From contig NZ_JAGSPB010000001.1 in NCBI RefSeq assembly GCF_019204025.1, positions 1,364,001 through 1,428,000 on the forward strand: a DNA stretch of 64,000 nt, in the 5' to 3' direction. Below the pieces are notes generated by a model. It searched no databases, was not told the DNA's origin, and saw nothing but the letters and a program-made list of their open reading frames with translations. Shown here piece by piece: positions 44,719-53,118 of this stretch. Position numbers and translations under genes: made by a program. Positions within the stretch are counted from its first letter, which is position 1, and the number at the start of each line of letters is the position of its first letter. The DNA comes from Erythrobacter ani. Lineage in GTDB: Bacteria; Pseudomonadota; Alphaproteobacteria; Sphingomonadales; Sphingomonadaceae.

Positions 44719-45411
44719 ATGGTCCTCAGAGCCTACCTTGATCCATCACCTGGCATCGTCGACGATCGCCGCGAACAGCGCCGCGCGATGCAGCTCGAAA
44801 CCTCGGGCGCGCTGCCTGGCGGGACGACCGCGAACGTCACGGTGCATAACCTTTCGGCATCCGGTCTGCTCCTGGAAACAGATCTGCCGCTCGAAGAGGG
44901 CGAGGTGCTCGCGGTCGAGCTTCCCGAAGCCGGACGCGTCGATGCGAGCGTGGTATGGCAAAGCGGCCGCCTGTTCGGTTGCGCATTCGGAAGCTCCATC
45001 AGTGAAGGCGCGCTTGCTGCTGCTCAAACCCAAGATATGCTCGGCCGTACGCAGGCCATGACCGGGGATACCGGCGGTGCTGGCGACAAGAACCGGTTTT
45101 CTCCGGTCCTGTCCGAACCGTTTGGCGTGCGGTTAAACCGTTTACGGCGCGAACGCGGTCTTACCCTTGCTCAGGTTGCCGACGCGCTTGACGTAAGCAA
45201 GCCGACCGTTTGGGCTTGGGAGAAGGGCAAGGCCCGCCCTCTTCCCGAAAGGATAGATGCGATCGCAGCCGCGCTTGGCATATCTGTCGAGGAGTTGGGT
45301 GACACCATGCCGACAAGCGAAGGCAGTGCAATAGCGCAGGAATGCCGCTTACGTATTGCTACTGCATTCGGAACCGACCCCCATAGCATCCGTATCATGA
45401 TTGAGATTTAG
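44719..45411 (+). CDS. PilZ domain fused to an Xre-type HTH domain
   Basis: The protein has 230 residues from ATG 44719 (GGGAG upstream). The PilZ domain (about 14-100) keeps the c-di-GMP binding residues: RxxxR as R18-x3-R22 and N44-L-S-A-S-G49. After a linker, an HTH domain (136-192, RLRRERGLTLAQVADALDVSKPTVWAWEKG) resembles a Cro/C1 repressor. Together this implies a c-di-GMP-sensing transcription factor; the target is unknown. It is followed after 240 bases by a degenerate GGDEF gene. Confidence 0.85.
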   Translation: MVLRAYLDPSPGIVDDRREQRRAMQLETSGALPGGTTANVTVHNLSASGLLLETDLPLEEGEVLAVELPEAGRVDASVVWQSGRLFGCAFGSSISEGALAAAQTQDMLGRTQAMTGDTGGAGDKNRFSPVLSEPFGVRLNRLRRERGLTLAQVADALDVSKPTVWAWEKGKARPLPERIDAIAAALGISVEELGDTMPTSEGSAIAQECRLRIATAFGTDPHSIRIMIEI

Positions 45412-45651
45412 ACCGAGTTCACCACACTGTGACTGATTGGGCACGCTCTATTTCTTGGAAATATGGTAAACAAATTCCAGCGTTGATTCGTTTTTTAGTC
45501 TAGTAAACTCACTGAACTAACGAAATTTATCATCGAATACGGAATAACAGGGGAAAATTTATTCTGTTTCGGTGATTTGTTAGTTTACAGATGATCTTGA
45601 CTGTCGAGCGGAAAAACAGGGGTTAGTCGCTAACGCCGGGGGCAATTCGGC
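45412..45651 (+). promoter_or_regulatory. AT-rich intergenic region between the PilZ-HTH and degenerate GGDEF genes
   Basis: This 240-base stretch is much richer in A and T than its surroundings and contains no gene. GTAAAC occurs at 45466 and 45503 and inverted (GTTTAC) at 45583. AACAGGGG is repeated at 45546 and near 45615. It probably holds the promoter of the GGDEF gene and may bind the PilZ-HTH protein; this is inference. Confidence 0.4.
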
Positions 45652-46638
45652 ATGAAAATGGGTTTGAGTGATTTGGAAGGCCGTGTGCTGCACGGTCTGG
45701 TTGAAGAAGCGTCCGGCGATATCGTTCTACGGTTGGATGCCCAGGGCTTCATTGTTCACGGCTCGGAGAACATCTCCGAATTGGGGTATGATATTGCGGG
45801 CATGCTCGTCATGCCGCATGTATCCGATCTGGCTGACGGTGAGCATAGCGACCTGGTTGGTGCCTTCGTCGAAAAAACCATGAAGGGCGAGGCGGAAAGC
45901 CGGTGGTGCGAATTTCCAGTTATCGCGAACGCGCCCGCTTCGGTGTTCGATCCTGCCGACTACCGGCGGTGGTATTCGCTCAGCCTGCGCCCGATCACCG
46001 CTGAAGGCGGCACTGCGCAAGGCGCGCTGGGCCTGCTGCGATCCGTTCAGCACAAACGGGTACTTGAAGGGGAATTGCATAGCCGGGCGGTTACCGATCC
46101 GCTCACCGGCCTAGCCAATCGCCAGGCATTTTGCGCGAATCTGCGGCGACACCTTGCGGCAGGCGGCGGCCAGCTTCTTGCCGTTTTCGCCGTCGATTCC
46201 ATGCGTGCCATGTTCATGCAATACGGCCAGCGAACCGCCGATGAAATTATGTGGGGCTTTGCCAAATTCCTCGAGACCATGGCACTGCCGGGGCACGAAA
46301 TCGCCCAGCTCGATCACGAGAGGTTCGCGGTAATCCTGCCGAATATGTCGGCCAGCGCCGCGCGGGAATGGGCCGGGGATGTGCTGAAGACTTTTTCAGC
46401 ACTCGCCTTGCCGTCATCATCGCGTGGGCCACAACTCTCTGCAAGTGCCGGTCTTGCGACCGTGGAGTGCACGGTCGACTGGACCCTGCGCCAAGCGGAG
46501 CTTTCGCTGGTCATGGCGCGCGCGGGCGGCGGTATGCAGGTCGGCCATTGCGGCTACGACATGTCCGGGGCGGTTGCTGCACGTCAAAACGCATCGAATG
46601 GCGCCAGCCCTGTTGGAGTTGCTGCCGCTCCGCGTTAG
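45652..46638 (+). CDS. PAS-like and degenerate GGDEF domain protein
   Basis: The protein has 328 residues. A PAS-like sensor region (about 20-135, DIVLRLDAQGFIVHGSENI) precedes a GGDEF domain beginning HSRAVTDPLTGLANRQAF at about 143. Where the GGDEF motif should be it reads LDHER (220-224): the catalytic glycines and aspartate are replaced and no RxxD inhibition site is seen. It probably binds a nucleotide or partner rather than making c-di-GMP. Confidence 0.82.
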   Translation: MKMGLSDLEGRVLHGLVEEASGDIVLRLDAQGFIVHGSENISELGYDIAGMLVMPHVSDLADGEHSDLVGAFVEKTMKGEAESRWCEFPVIANAPASVFDPADYRRWYSLSLRPITAEGGTAQGALGLLRSVQHKRVLEGELHSRAVTDPLTGLANRQAFCANLRRHLAAGGGQLLAVFAVDSMRAMFMQYGQRTADEIMWGFAKFLETMALPGHEIAQLDHERFAVILPNMSASAAREWAGDVLKTFSALALPSSSRGPQLSASAGLATVECTVDWTLRQAELSLVMARAGGGMQVGHCGYDMSGAVAARQNASNGASPVGVAAAPR

Positions 46639-46648
46639 GCCTGCGGCT

Positions 46649-47827
46649 ATGGCGCATATAGCAACGATTCTTCTTTTGGGCTCAGGCGAGCTGGGCCGCG
46701 AACTTGTCATCTCGGCGAAGCGGCTGGGGGCCAGAGTTGTCGCCTGCGATGCATATCCGAATGCACCAGCCATGCAGCTCGCCGACGAGCGCGAAGTTTT
46801 CTCAATGCTCGATGGCGCGGCGCTAAGATCGGCTGTCGAAAAGCACCAGCCCGACCTGATTGTTCCCGAAATCGAAGCCATCAGGACCGAGGTACTCGCC
46901 GAGCTGGAGCAGGATGGGTACAACGTCGTGCCATCGGCTCGCGCGGCCCAGTTGACGATGAACCGCGACGCGATCCGCGATCTTGCAGCGGATGAACTTG
47001 GCATCATCACATCCCGCTATCGCTATGCGGAAAGCCTCGATGAAGTGCATGCCGGTGCTCACTACACGGGACTGCCCTGCGTAATTAAGCCGGTCATGTC
47101 ATCGTCGGGCAAGGGGCAAAGCAAAGTCGAAACCGCGTCTGACCTCGAAGCCGCCTGGAATTATGCCGTCGCCAATATGCGCGGAGACCGGGCCAGAGTG
47201 ATCGTCGAGGAGTTTATCGACTTCGACTACGAGATTACGCTGCTCACCGTTCGGCACAGGGGCGGCACTACATTCTGTCCGCCAATCGGTCACCGGCAGG
47301 AACGCGGTGACTATCAGGAAAGCTGGCAACCGGCCGCGATGGAGGAAGGCACTCTTGGCCACGCACAGGACATGGCGGCCAGGGTGGTGGAAGCCCTTAA
47401 AGGAGGGGGACGAGGTTGGGGGCTCTACGGTGCCGAGTTCTTCATTCGTGGGCAGGACGTGATTTTTTCCGAACTTTCGCCGCGCCCGCATGACACGGGG
47501 ATGGTGACTCTGATTTCGCAGGACCTGAGCGAATTCGACCTTCATGCGCGCGCCATACTGGGCTTGCCTGTCCCAGCACAGATTGCGAGCTGTCCCGCCG
47601 CATCCGCCGTCATCCTAGCCGATCGGGATAGCGAGGATTTTGCGTACGAAGGACTCGCCGACGCATTATCGAGCCCCGGCGACGTCGATGTCCGGCTATT
47701 CGGCAAGCCATCGACCCGGCCATACCGCCGGATGGGTGTTGCACTGGCTAGCGCAGACGACACCGACGAGGCACGCAGCCTCGCCGGTGAAGTGGCCGGA
47801 GCCATAAGGATCCGATACTCCGAATAA
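46649..47827 (+). CDS. purT: Phosphoribosylglycinamide formyltransferase 2 (formate-dependent)
   Basis: The protein has 392 residues from ATG at 46649; the reading frame extends upstream into the GGDEF gene but without purT character. It uses ATP and formate for the third step of purine synthesis. Landmarks are ILLLGSGELGRELVISAKRLG, EIEAIRTEVL, the ATP-grasp GKGQSKV, FCPPIGHRQERGDYQESWQP and LSPRPHDTGMVT. It starts 10 bases after the GGDEF stop. Confidence 0.95.
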   Translation: MAHIATILLLGSGELGRELVISAKRLGARVVACDAYPNAPAMQLADEREVFSMLDGAALRSAVEKHQPDLIVPEIEAIRTEVLAELEQDGYNVVPSARAAQLTMNRDAIRDLAADELGIITSRYRYAESLDEVHAGAHYTGLPCVIKPVMSSSGKGQSKVETASDLEAAWNYAVANMRGDRARVIVEEFIDFDYEITLLTVRHRGGTTFCPPIGHRQERGDYQESWQPAAMEEGTLGHAQDMAARVVEALKGGGRGWGLYGAEFFIRGQDVIFSELSPRPHDTGMVTLISQDLSEFDLHARAILGLPVPAQIASCPAASAVILADRDSEDFAYEGLADALSSPGDVDVRLFGKPSTRPYRRMGVALASADDTDEARSLAGEVAGAIRIRYSE

Positions 47828-47849
47828 GCTCCGGCTCAACTTTGATGAC

Positions 47850-48191
47850 TTAACCTGCGTTGTTCGAAGCGCGCTCACCAGTGACGGCGAGGCGGCTTTC
47901 GCTCTGCGCGCGCGCGATGGCAAAGTTGCGTTGCTCCATAAAGCTGGCTTTCGTCTCAGCGATGCAGTTCTGATGACTGTTGACGCCACGAAGCGTCAGG
48001 CTGGATGGACGGACGCCGCAAATCTTGTCGACGGCAGAGTTCAATTCAGCATCGAGCGCGCGCTGACCTGCGGTCGTTGTAAGGTCGAATTGACCGGTTG
48101 ACACTTCCACTGTGGTTTGCGCGCTTGCGGGAAGTGCATTAAGAGCTGCGATACCAATAGCGACGGCGGTGAATACTTTACGGTTGAACAT
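47850..48191 (-). CDS. UrcA family secreted protein
   Basis: The 113-residue protein has a signal peptide ending PASAQT. DLTTTAGQRALDAELNSAVDKICG, then C in NSHQNC, and later FAIARAQ match the small UrcA family found in sphingomonads and caulobacters. The two cysteines probably form a disulfide. The function is unknown. It has a good ribosome site (AAAAGGAAAT). Confidence 0.85.
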   Translation of the reverse strand: MFNRKVFTAVAIGIAALNALPASAQTTVEVSTGQFDLTTTAGQRALDAELNSAVDKICGVRPSSLTLRGVNSHQNCIAETKASFMEQRNFAIARAQSESRLAVTGERASNNAG

Positions 48192-48568
48192 GATAATTTC
48201 CTTTTAGGGCGTTGATGGGGTCTATTTAAACTGGGCCGAGCGAGTATTACAGGGAGGGGTAAGGAAACACCCGCTCGACATCCACCAGTTCGCACCGTCT
48301 ATTGGATTGGTTACATGCAGCGCTCGGAATCTTTGAGCACTGTGTTTCGGGCGAACACTCGCGACGCCGCAAGGAGTGCGCAGGTCGGTGTGGCTCTGCC
48401 AACGATCGATCGCGACATCGGCGATGGATTGCTCTTGGCGGGCCCGAGCATCGCATTTGGTCGTGAGGGAGCTAGCGCAGGGTTTATCGCTATCGGTATC
48501 AAGTAAACCTGTTTCATAGCGCACACTTTTGCTAGAGCTTTCAGGGAGGTACTATCCCGGAAGGAGCC
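48192..48568. other. Intergenic region without a supported gene
   Basis: The 377 bases hold short frames on both strands, but none has a signal, a ribosome site or recognisable composition. The divergent urcA-like and TonB-like genes must have their promoters here. Confidence 0.4.
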
Positions 48569-49372
48569 GTGGCCCAAACGTCGCTATCCCGGTATGCTTA
48601 TTACTTGTCGAAGCGGCGCTTCGGCACGCCCGATACTGCCAGTCTCTCTCTGGCGATTCTGGCGACCGCATTTCTTTTCACCTTGCTGCTTTGGATAAGC
48701 CCTAACGTTCCAATCGTCGACGACGACTTGGAGACATTGATTGTTGTCAGCATTGAACGGCCCTTGGCCGAACCTGTCGCACGATTAGAGGCAGAACCTA
48801 AGGAAGAACGCGAGAACGCATTCGATACACCTGCACCCAAACCGGCACCGGTACCGGACATCGACCAACCCGCTGCGCTCGCACCGGCTGCAGCACCGAT
48901 ACCAGCGGCTGAAATCGACCTCGCTCCAATCAAGCGGGCAAGTGGAGATGGCGAAGCGGGGTTTTTGTCCGAAGGAGCCAAGGGAAGAGTACGGTACGGA
49001 AGTCTGGAAGACGGTGCAGGCCTCGGCCGATCCGGTTCCGGAGATGGAGGTTCCGGTCGGGGGCAAGGAGGCGAGGAACTGCTTGTCGCCGAATGGGCGC
49101 CGGAAATGGATTTCGCGGTCGTGAAACGGTTGTATCCCAAGGAGGCGCGGGAGGCCGGCATTTTCGGCCGGGCTTTCCTCAAGTGCCGCGCCTTAAGCCG
49201 AAACCGGGTGCGGGATTGCTCGATCGTCGCCGAATCACCCGCTGGAATGGGGTTCGGTGCAGCTGCGCTGAAGGCGCAGCGTTCCTATCGCGTCAAAATA
49301 CGCGATCAGAGCGGTGACCAAGTCTATGGCCGATGGATGATCATCGAGATCGCCTACGATGTCACTGAGTAA
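48569..49372 (+). CDS. TonB-like energy-transducer protein
   Basis: The 267-residue protein has a GTG start at 48569 (GGAAGGAGCC before it). It has one N-terminal membrane helix (about 26-45), a proline/glutamate-rich periplasmic spacer (about 60-120, AFDTPAPKPAPVPDIDQPAA) and a C-terminal globular domain (about 180-265, AREAGIFGRAFLKCRALSRN) resembling TonB_C. ExbB/ExbD genes are not adjacent. It may energise a TonB-dependent receptor, but no receptor lies nearby. Confidence 0.7.
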   Translation: MAQTSLSRYAYYLSKRRFGTPDTASLSLAILATAFLFTLLLWISPNVPIVDDDLETLIVVSIERPLAEPVARLEAEPKEERENAFDTPAPKPAPVPDIDQPAALAPAAAPIPAAEIDLAPIKRASGDGEAGFLSEGAKGRVRYGSLEDGAGLGRSGSGDGGSGRGQGGEELLVAEWAPEMDFAVVKRLYPKEAREAGIFGRAFLKCRALSRNRVRDCSIVAESPAGMGFGAAALKAQRSYRVKIRDQSGDQVYGRWMIIEIAYDVTE

Positions 49373-49482
49373 GAGAATGCTGTTACGCTGCTCCAACCCG
49401 ATAGCGCAGGGTTTGCTTTAGAGCGTGTTCTGGTAAATTGCCGTTGGTCGGTTGTCTGTCTTGGGCAAGGGAGGGGGCGCAC

Positions 49483-49917
49483 ATGAATGTTTCGGATGCT
49501 TTTGCGCGAATCTTTGGGGGATTTCCGGAAGCATTGTTCGGCATTGGCGCCGCTGCGCTTTTCGCCGTTGCCTTGTGGCTGGCTGATCGGAACGTAAGGC
49601 TGGCCTACGGCAAGACAGTCCGGGGACGGATTACTGGTTACCGTGTGATCCGCGATGATGAAGCGCCCGACAGTTACGGCGCTATTTTTCGGTTCACTCC
49701 GGACGGGTCTGCCGCAGAGATCGAGGTGCATTCCCAGAACGAATTTCGAAGTGAAGCCGGACCGCTCGGCGAAGCTGTAACCGTCCGGTACGATCCGGCC
49801 AATCCCGCTCGCGCCGAGATAGCATCGCCAGTACGGCAGTGGCTTGGGGTCGTAGCAGTGTTAGTGCTTTGCGCCGGAACGCTCGCCGTGGCATGGCAGA
49901 TTGGCGGATATCGCTAA
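49483..49917 (+). CDS. DUF3592 domain membrane protein
   Basis: The protein has 144 residues from MNVSDAFARI (49483). Two hydrophobic helices (about 15-33, 120-140) flank a cytoplasmic or periplasmic beta region with RGRITGYRVIRDDE, then TVRYDPANPARAEI. This is the DUF3592 pattern; function unknown. Confidence 0.8.
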   Translation: MNVSDAFARIFGGFPEALFGIGAAALFAVALWLADRNVRLAYGKTVRGRITGYRVIRDDEAPDSYGAIFRFTPDGSAAEIEVHSQNEFRSEAGPLGEAVTVRYDPANPARAEIASPVRQWLGVVAVLVLCAGTLAVAWQIGGYR

Positions 49918-49927
49918 GCGGCATGCG

Positions 49928-52102
49928 CTAACGCCTCGCGACTTTATCCGCTGCACCCTCCAGCGCCTTGTCCTCGTTCGCGCGGTGGATCACGTAGGCG
50001 CGGACGGCTTCTACGTCTTCCTTGTCGAGCGAGTCCGAGAACGATGCCATGCCGTTGGCGGTCAAGACACCGTCGTGAACGATAGACGCCCAGGTCGCGC
50101 GATTTCCCAGCGCTCCTGACCGCCTGAGATCCGGCAGGTACGAAGCCCCTACCGCCGCGGGACCGTGGCAGACGGCACAATATCGCGCATAGTCCGCGCC
50201 GCCTGCGGCAATCGTTTGCGCGCTCGCGCGGCTGGCCGGCGGATCAAGCGGCATCGCCGCAAGTTCTGGCATCTCGGGAAGCGCCGCCTCGCCGCCCAGC
50301 TTGAAGACGAGCAGGCGGCTGATATTTGGCACCGCGCCATCCTTGTCGATCAGACCGCCATCGGTCGAAGTCGCAAACGCCCCGCCCCAGCCGGCCAGCA
50401 CAGCGACATATTGCTCACCGTTCACGCTGTAGCTGATCGGAGGAGCGACCACGCCGGTCTGTGCGGCGAAGCTCCAGAGCTCACTCCCGCTCGCCGCATC
50501 ATAGGCTTTGAAGGTGCTCGACTGGTTTCCCTGGAAAACCAGCCCGCCTCCGGTAGCGAGCAGTCCGCCGTTCCACGGGCCGGGGTGCTCGACGCTCCAG
50601 CGAGCCTCCTGTGCGACCGGGTCCCACGCGACGAGCATCCCCTTGATCGTACCTTCGACCTGGCGACGAATGCCCAGGTCGGGGGGAAGATCGTTCGCCG
50701 CCATGTCCATCCCGATGTTGAAGCCGCGCGCGGTATCAGGCTTCCAATTGGCCTGCGGAGAATAAATCCAACCTGCCTCGAAAGCCGGGATGTAGACGAG
50801 ATTTTCACCCGGATGATACGCCATCGGATGCCAATTATGTCCGCCGAGCGGACCGGGCAGGACCAATGCAGGTTTGCCCGTCTTGTCGATGCGCGTTTCT
50901 GGATTTTCGATCGGTCTGCCATTCTCGTCGATCCCCGTGGCCCAGTTCAGCCCGGTATAAGGTTCGCCGCTGATGAACTCCCCAGTGGCCCGGTCGAGGA
51001 CATAAAAGAAGCCGTTCTTGGGTGCCTGCATCAGCACCTGACGCTGCTCGCCTTCGATTTCCATGTCTGCAAGAACGATGTGCTGTGTCGCGGTGTAATC
51101 CCACGTCTCGCCCGGCGTCGTTTGGTAGTGCCAGACATATTCGCCAGTGTCGGGCCGGATCGCGACGATGCTGGAAAGATACAGATTGTCGCCTTCGCCG
51201 GTTCCGTCCACTCCCGGGGAGCGATACGCGCGGTTCCAAGGGCTGCCATTTCCCACACCGATGTAAAGTAGGTCGAGCTCGGGGTCGTAGGCCATCGAAT
51301 CCCAAACGGTGCCGCCGCCCCCAATCGCGTCGGACCCAACCAGCACTTGCGTATTCCACGTTTCCGCGGCTGCCTGGAGGTATTCGGGCGATTCTTCGTT
51401 CTCCGTACCTTCAGGGACGGTGTAGAAACGCCAGGCTTCCTCGCCGCTCTCCGCATCATAGGCCGCGACATATCCGCGTACGCCGAATTCGGCGCCGCCA
51501 TTGCCGATGATGACCTTGCCATTGATCACGCGCGGTGCGCCGGTCACCGTGTAGCTCTGCGACTGGTCAACCGTCAGGGTTTCCCACTGCACTTCGCCCG
51601 TGCCCCGGTCGAGAGCGACGAGCCGACCATCGAGGGTCCCGAAGAACAAGCTGTCGCCCCACGCTGCCAACCCGCGATTGACCGTGTCGCAGCACGCCTT
51701 GACTGCTGTTTCACCGGGGACTTGGGGATCGTAATCCCACAGCGGCTCGCCCGTTGCCGCGTCAAAGGCTTTCACCTTGCTCCACGCAGTCGTGACATAG
51801 AGCTTGCCATCCATGACGAGCGGCGTCGCTTCCTGGCCGCGGGCGGTATCGAGATCGGCGAACCAGTGCAGTCCGAGATCACCCACATTTCCCACGTTGA
51901 TCTGGTCGAGCGGAGAAAAGCGCTGCTCGGAATAGGTGCGGCCATGGCTCATCCAGTTGGCGCTATCGCTATCCGCACTCACCAGCATCGTCTGCGTTAT
52001 GCCTTCGCCGCCTGCGAACTGATCGCCCAACATTTCTTCGCAGCTGCCCAGCGCCAGAGCGCCGCCAACCAGGATGGGCAGCGCCCACTTCATGATAGCC
52101 AT
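49928..52102 (-). CDS. PQQ- and haem-dependent alcohol dehydrogenase, lipoprotein type
   Basis: The protein has 724 residues from ATG 52102; the frame goes further up to 52252 without ribosome site. A lipobox LGSC (cysteine 21) implies membrane anchoring. The eight-bladed quinoprotein propeller is followed by a C-terminal cytochrome c domain (CAVCH near residue 655). The vicinal disulfide pair C137-C138 (VKACCDT) is the hallmark of PQQ dehydrogenases. It oxidises alcohols in the periplasm, passing electrons to cytochromes. It is divergent from a dienelactone hydrolase-like gene. Confidence 0.93.
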   Translation of the reverse strand: MAIMKWALPILVGGALALGSCEEMLGDQFAGGEGITQTMLVSADSDSANWMSHGRTYSEQRFSPLDQINVGNVGDLGLHWFADLDTARGQEATPLVMDGKLYVTTAWSKVKAFDAATGEPLWDYDPQVPGETAVKACCDTVNRGLAAWGDSLFFGTLDGRLVALDRGTGEVQWETLTVDQSQSYTVTGAPRVINGKVIIGNGGAEFGVRGYVAAYDAESGEEAWRFYTVPEGTENEESPEYLQAAAETWNTQVLVGSDAIGGGGTVWDSMAYDPELDLLYIGVGNGSPWNRAYRSPGVDGTGEGDNLYLSSIVAIRPDTGEYVWHYQTTPGETWDYTATQHIVLADMEIEGEQRQVLMQAPKNGFFYVLDRATGEFISGEPYTGLNWATGIDENGRPIENPETRIDKTGKPALVLPGPLGGHNWHPMAYHPGENLVYIPAFEAGWIYSPQANWKPDTARGFNIGMDMAANDLPPDLGIRRQVEGTIKGMLVAWDPVAQEARWSVEHPGPWNGGLLATGGGLVFQGNQSSTFKAYDAASGSELWSFAAQTGVVAPPISYSVNGEQYVAVLAGWGGAFATSTDGGLIDKDGAVPNISRLLVFKLGGEAALPEMPELAAMPLDPPASRASAQTIAAGGADYARYCAVCHGPAAVGASYLPDLRRSGALGNRATWASIVHDGVLTANGMASFSDSLDKEDVEAVRAYVIHRANEDKALEGAADKVARR

Positions 52103-52209
52103 GATATTCCCCTCTCTTGGCGGCCATCGTGGCGGGTGAAGGAGCGCTTGTCCATTGCCGCTGCACAGGCCTATGGAAAGTGTCAGGATAGCCGAAAGGA
52201 CCTGGCGCG

Positions 52210-53118
52210 ATGTGCGATGAGACGAAGCTGAAGAACTGGGCCAAGGGTGCAATCAGCCGGAGGCAGTTCGGCGTGTTTGCTGGTGCAGCAGCTGGAACAG
52301 CCGTTCTCGCTGCTTGTGCCCCGCCAAGTGGTGATGCTTCAGAGGAAGCTCCCGATCCTGCAAACGCCACTAGAACTATGTTCAGTGATGCGGTGTCCTT
52401 GGCGACCGAAGACGGAACGATGGACGGTTTTCTCGTTTATCCGAAGCAGGACGAGGAATACCCTGCCGTGATCCTTTGGCCCGATGTGGCTGGCGTCCGC
52501 CAGGCCAAGATCGAGATGGCGATGCGGCTGGCCAGCCAAGGCTACGCCGTACTGGTGGTGAACCCCTATTACCGCGATGTTGCCGGCGAGCAGTTTGGAG
52601 ACTTTGCCGCCTTCATCAAGGCGGAGGGCTTTTCGAAGGTCGGCCCCTGGCGTGAGAAACTCACTGCCGAAGCCATCATGCGTGATACCAAGGCTATCGT
52701 GTCATGGCTCGATTCTCAGCCGCAGGTCGACACATCGCGCGGGATTGGTGCGCAGGGCTATTGCATGGGCGGACCGTTTGCGGTTTGGAGCGCAGCCGCA
52801 GTGCCCGGCCGAATCAAAGCGGCGGCGAGTTTCCACGGGGGCGGGCTGGTGCGCGAAGACAATCCGATGAGTCCGCACAACCTGCTGGATCAGACGCAGG
52901 CAAATTTCCTGATCGCGATCGCCCGGGACGACCATGACGAAAGCCCTTCGGACAAGCTTCTGTTCGCCAAGGCTGCAGGCAGAGCCGCCCGTCCCGCCAA
53001 TATCGACATCTATGACGGCGATCATGGCTGGACCGTCCTCGACAGCCCGGCCTATGCCGAAGGCGCAGCGGAAAAAGCCTATGCCAGCCTTCTCAAATTG
53101 TATTCCGATGCGCTCTAG
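52210..53118 (+). CDS. Tat-exported dienelactone hydrolase-like lipoprotein
   Basis: The protein has 302 residues. The N-terminus has SRRQFGVFAGAAAG (twin-arginine) followed by VLAACAPP (lipobox), so it is exported folded and then lipidated. The alpha/beta hydrolase has the DLH-type nucleophile GYCMGG with Cys, the Asp in ARDDHDES, and the His in YDGDHGW. It probably hydrolyses a lactone or ester. Being divergent from the PQQ dehydrogenase hints at a shared pathway; the substrate is not known. Confidence 0.88.
   Translation: MCDETKLKNWAKGAISRRQFGVFAGAAAGTAVLAACAPPSGDASEEAPDPANATRTMFSDAVSLATEDGTMDGFLVYPKQDEEYPAVILWPDVAGVRQAKIEMAMRLASQGYAVLVVNPYYRDVAGEQFGDFAAFIKAEGFSKVGPWREKLTAEAIMRDTKAIVSWLDSQPQVDTSRGIGAQGYCMGGPFAVWSAAAVPGRIKAAASFHGGGLVREDNPMSPHNLLDQTQANFLIAIARDDHDESPSDKLLFAKAAGRAARPANIDIYDGDHGWTVLDSPAYAEGAAEKAYASLLKLYSDAL

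Noticed and set aside
46424..46648. N-terminal extension of purT
   Set aside because: PurT homology starts at ATG 46649 and the extension lies inside the GGDEF gene in another frame.
48222..48577. Short frames on both strands between the urcA-like and TonB-like genes
   Set aside because: No ribosome site, signal or recognisable sequence; composition fits intergenic DNA.
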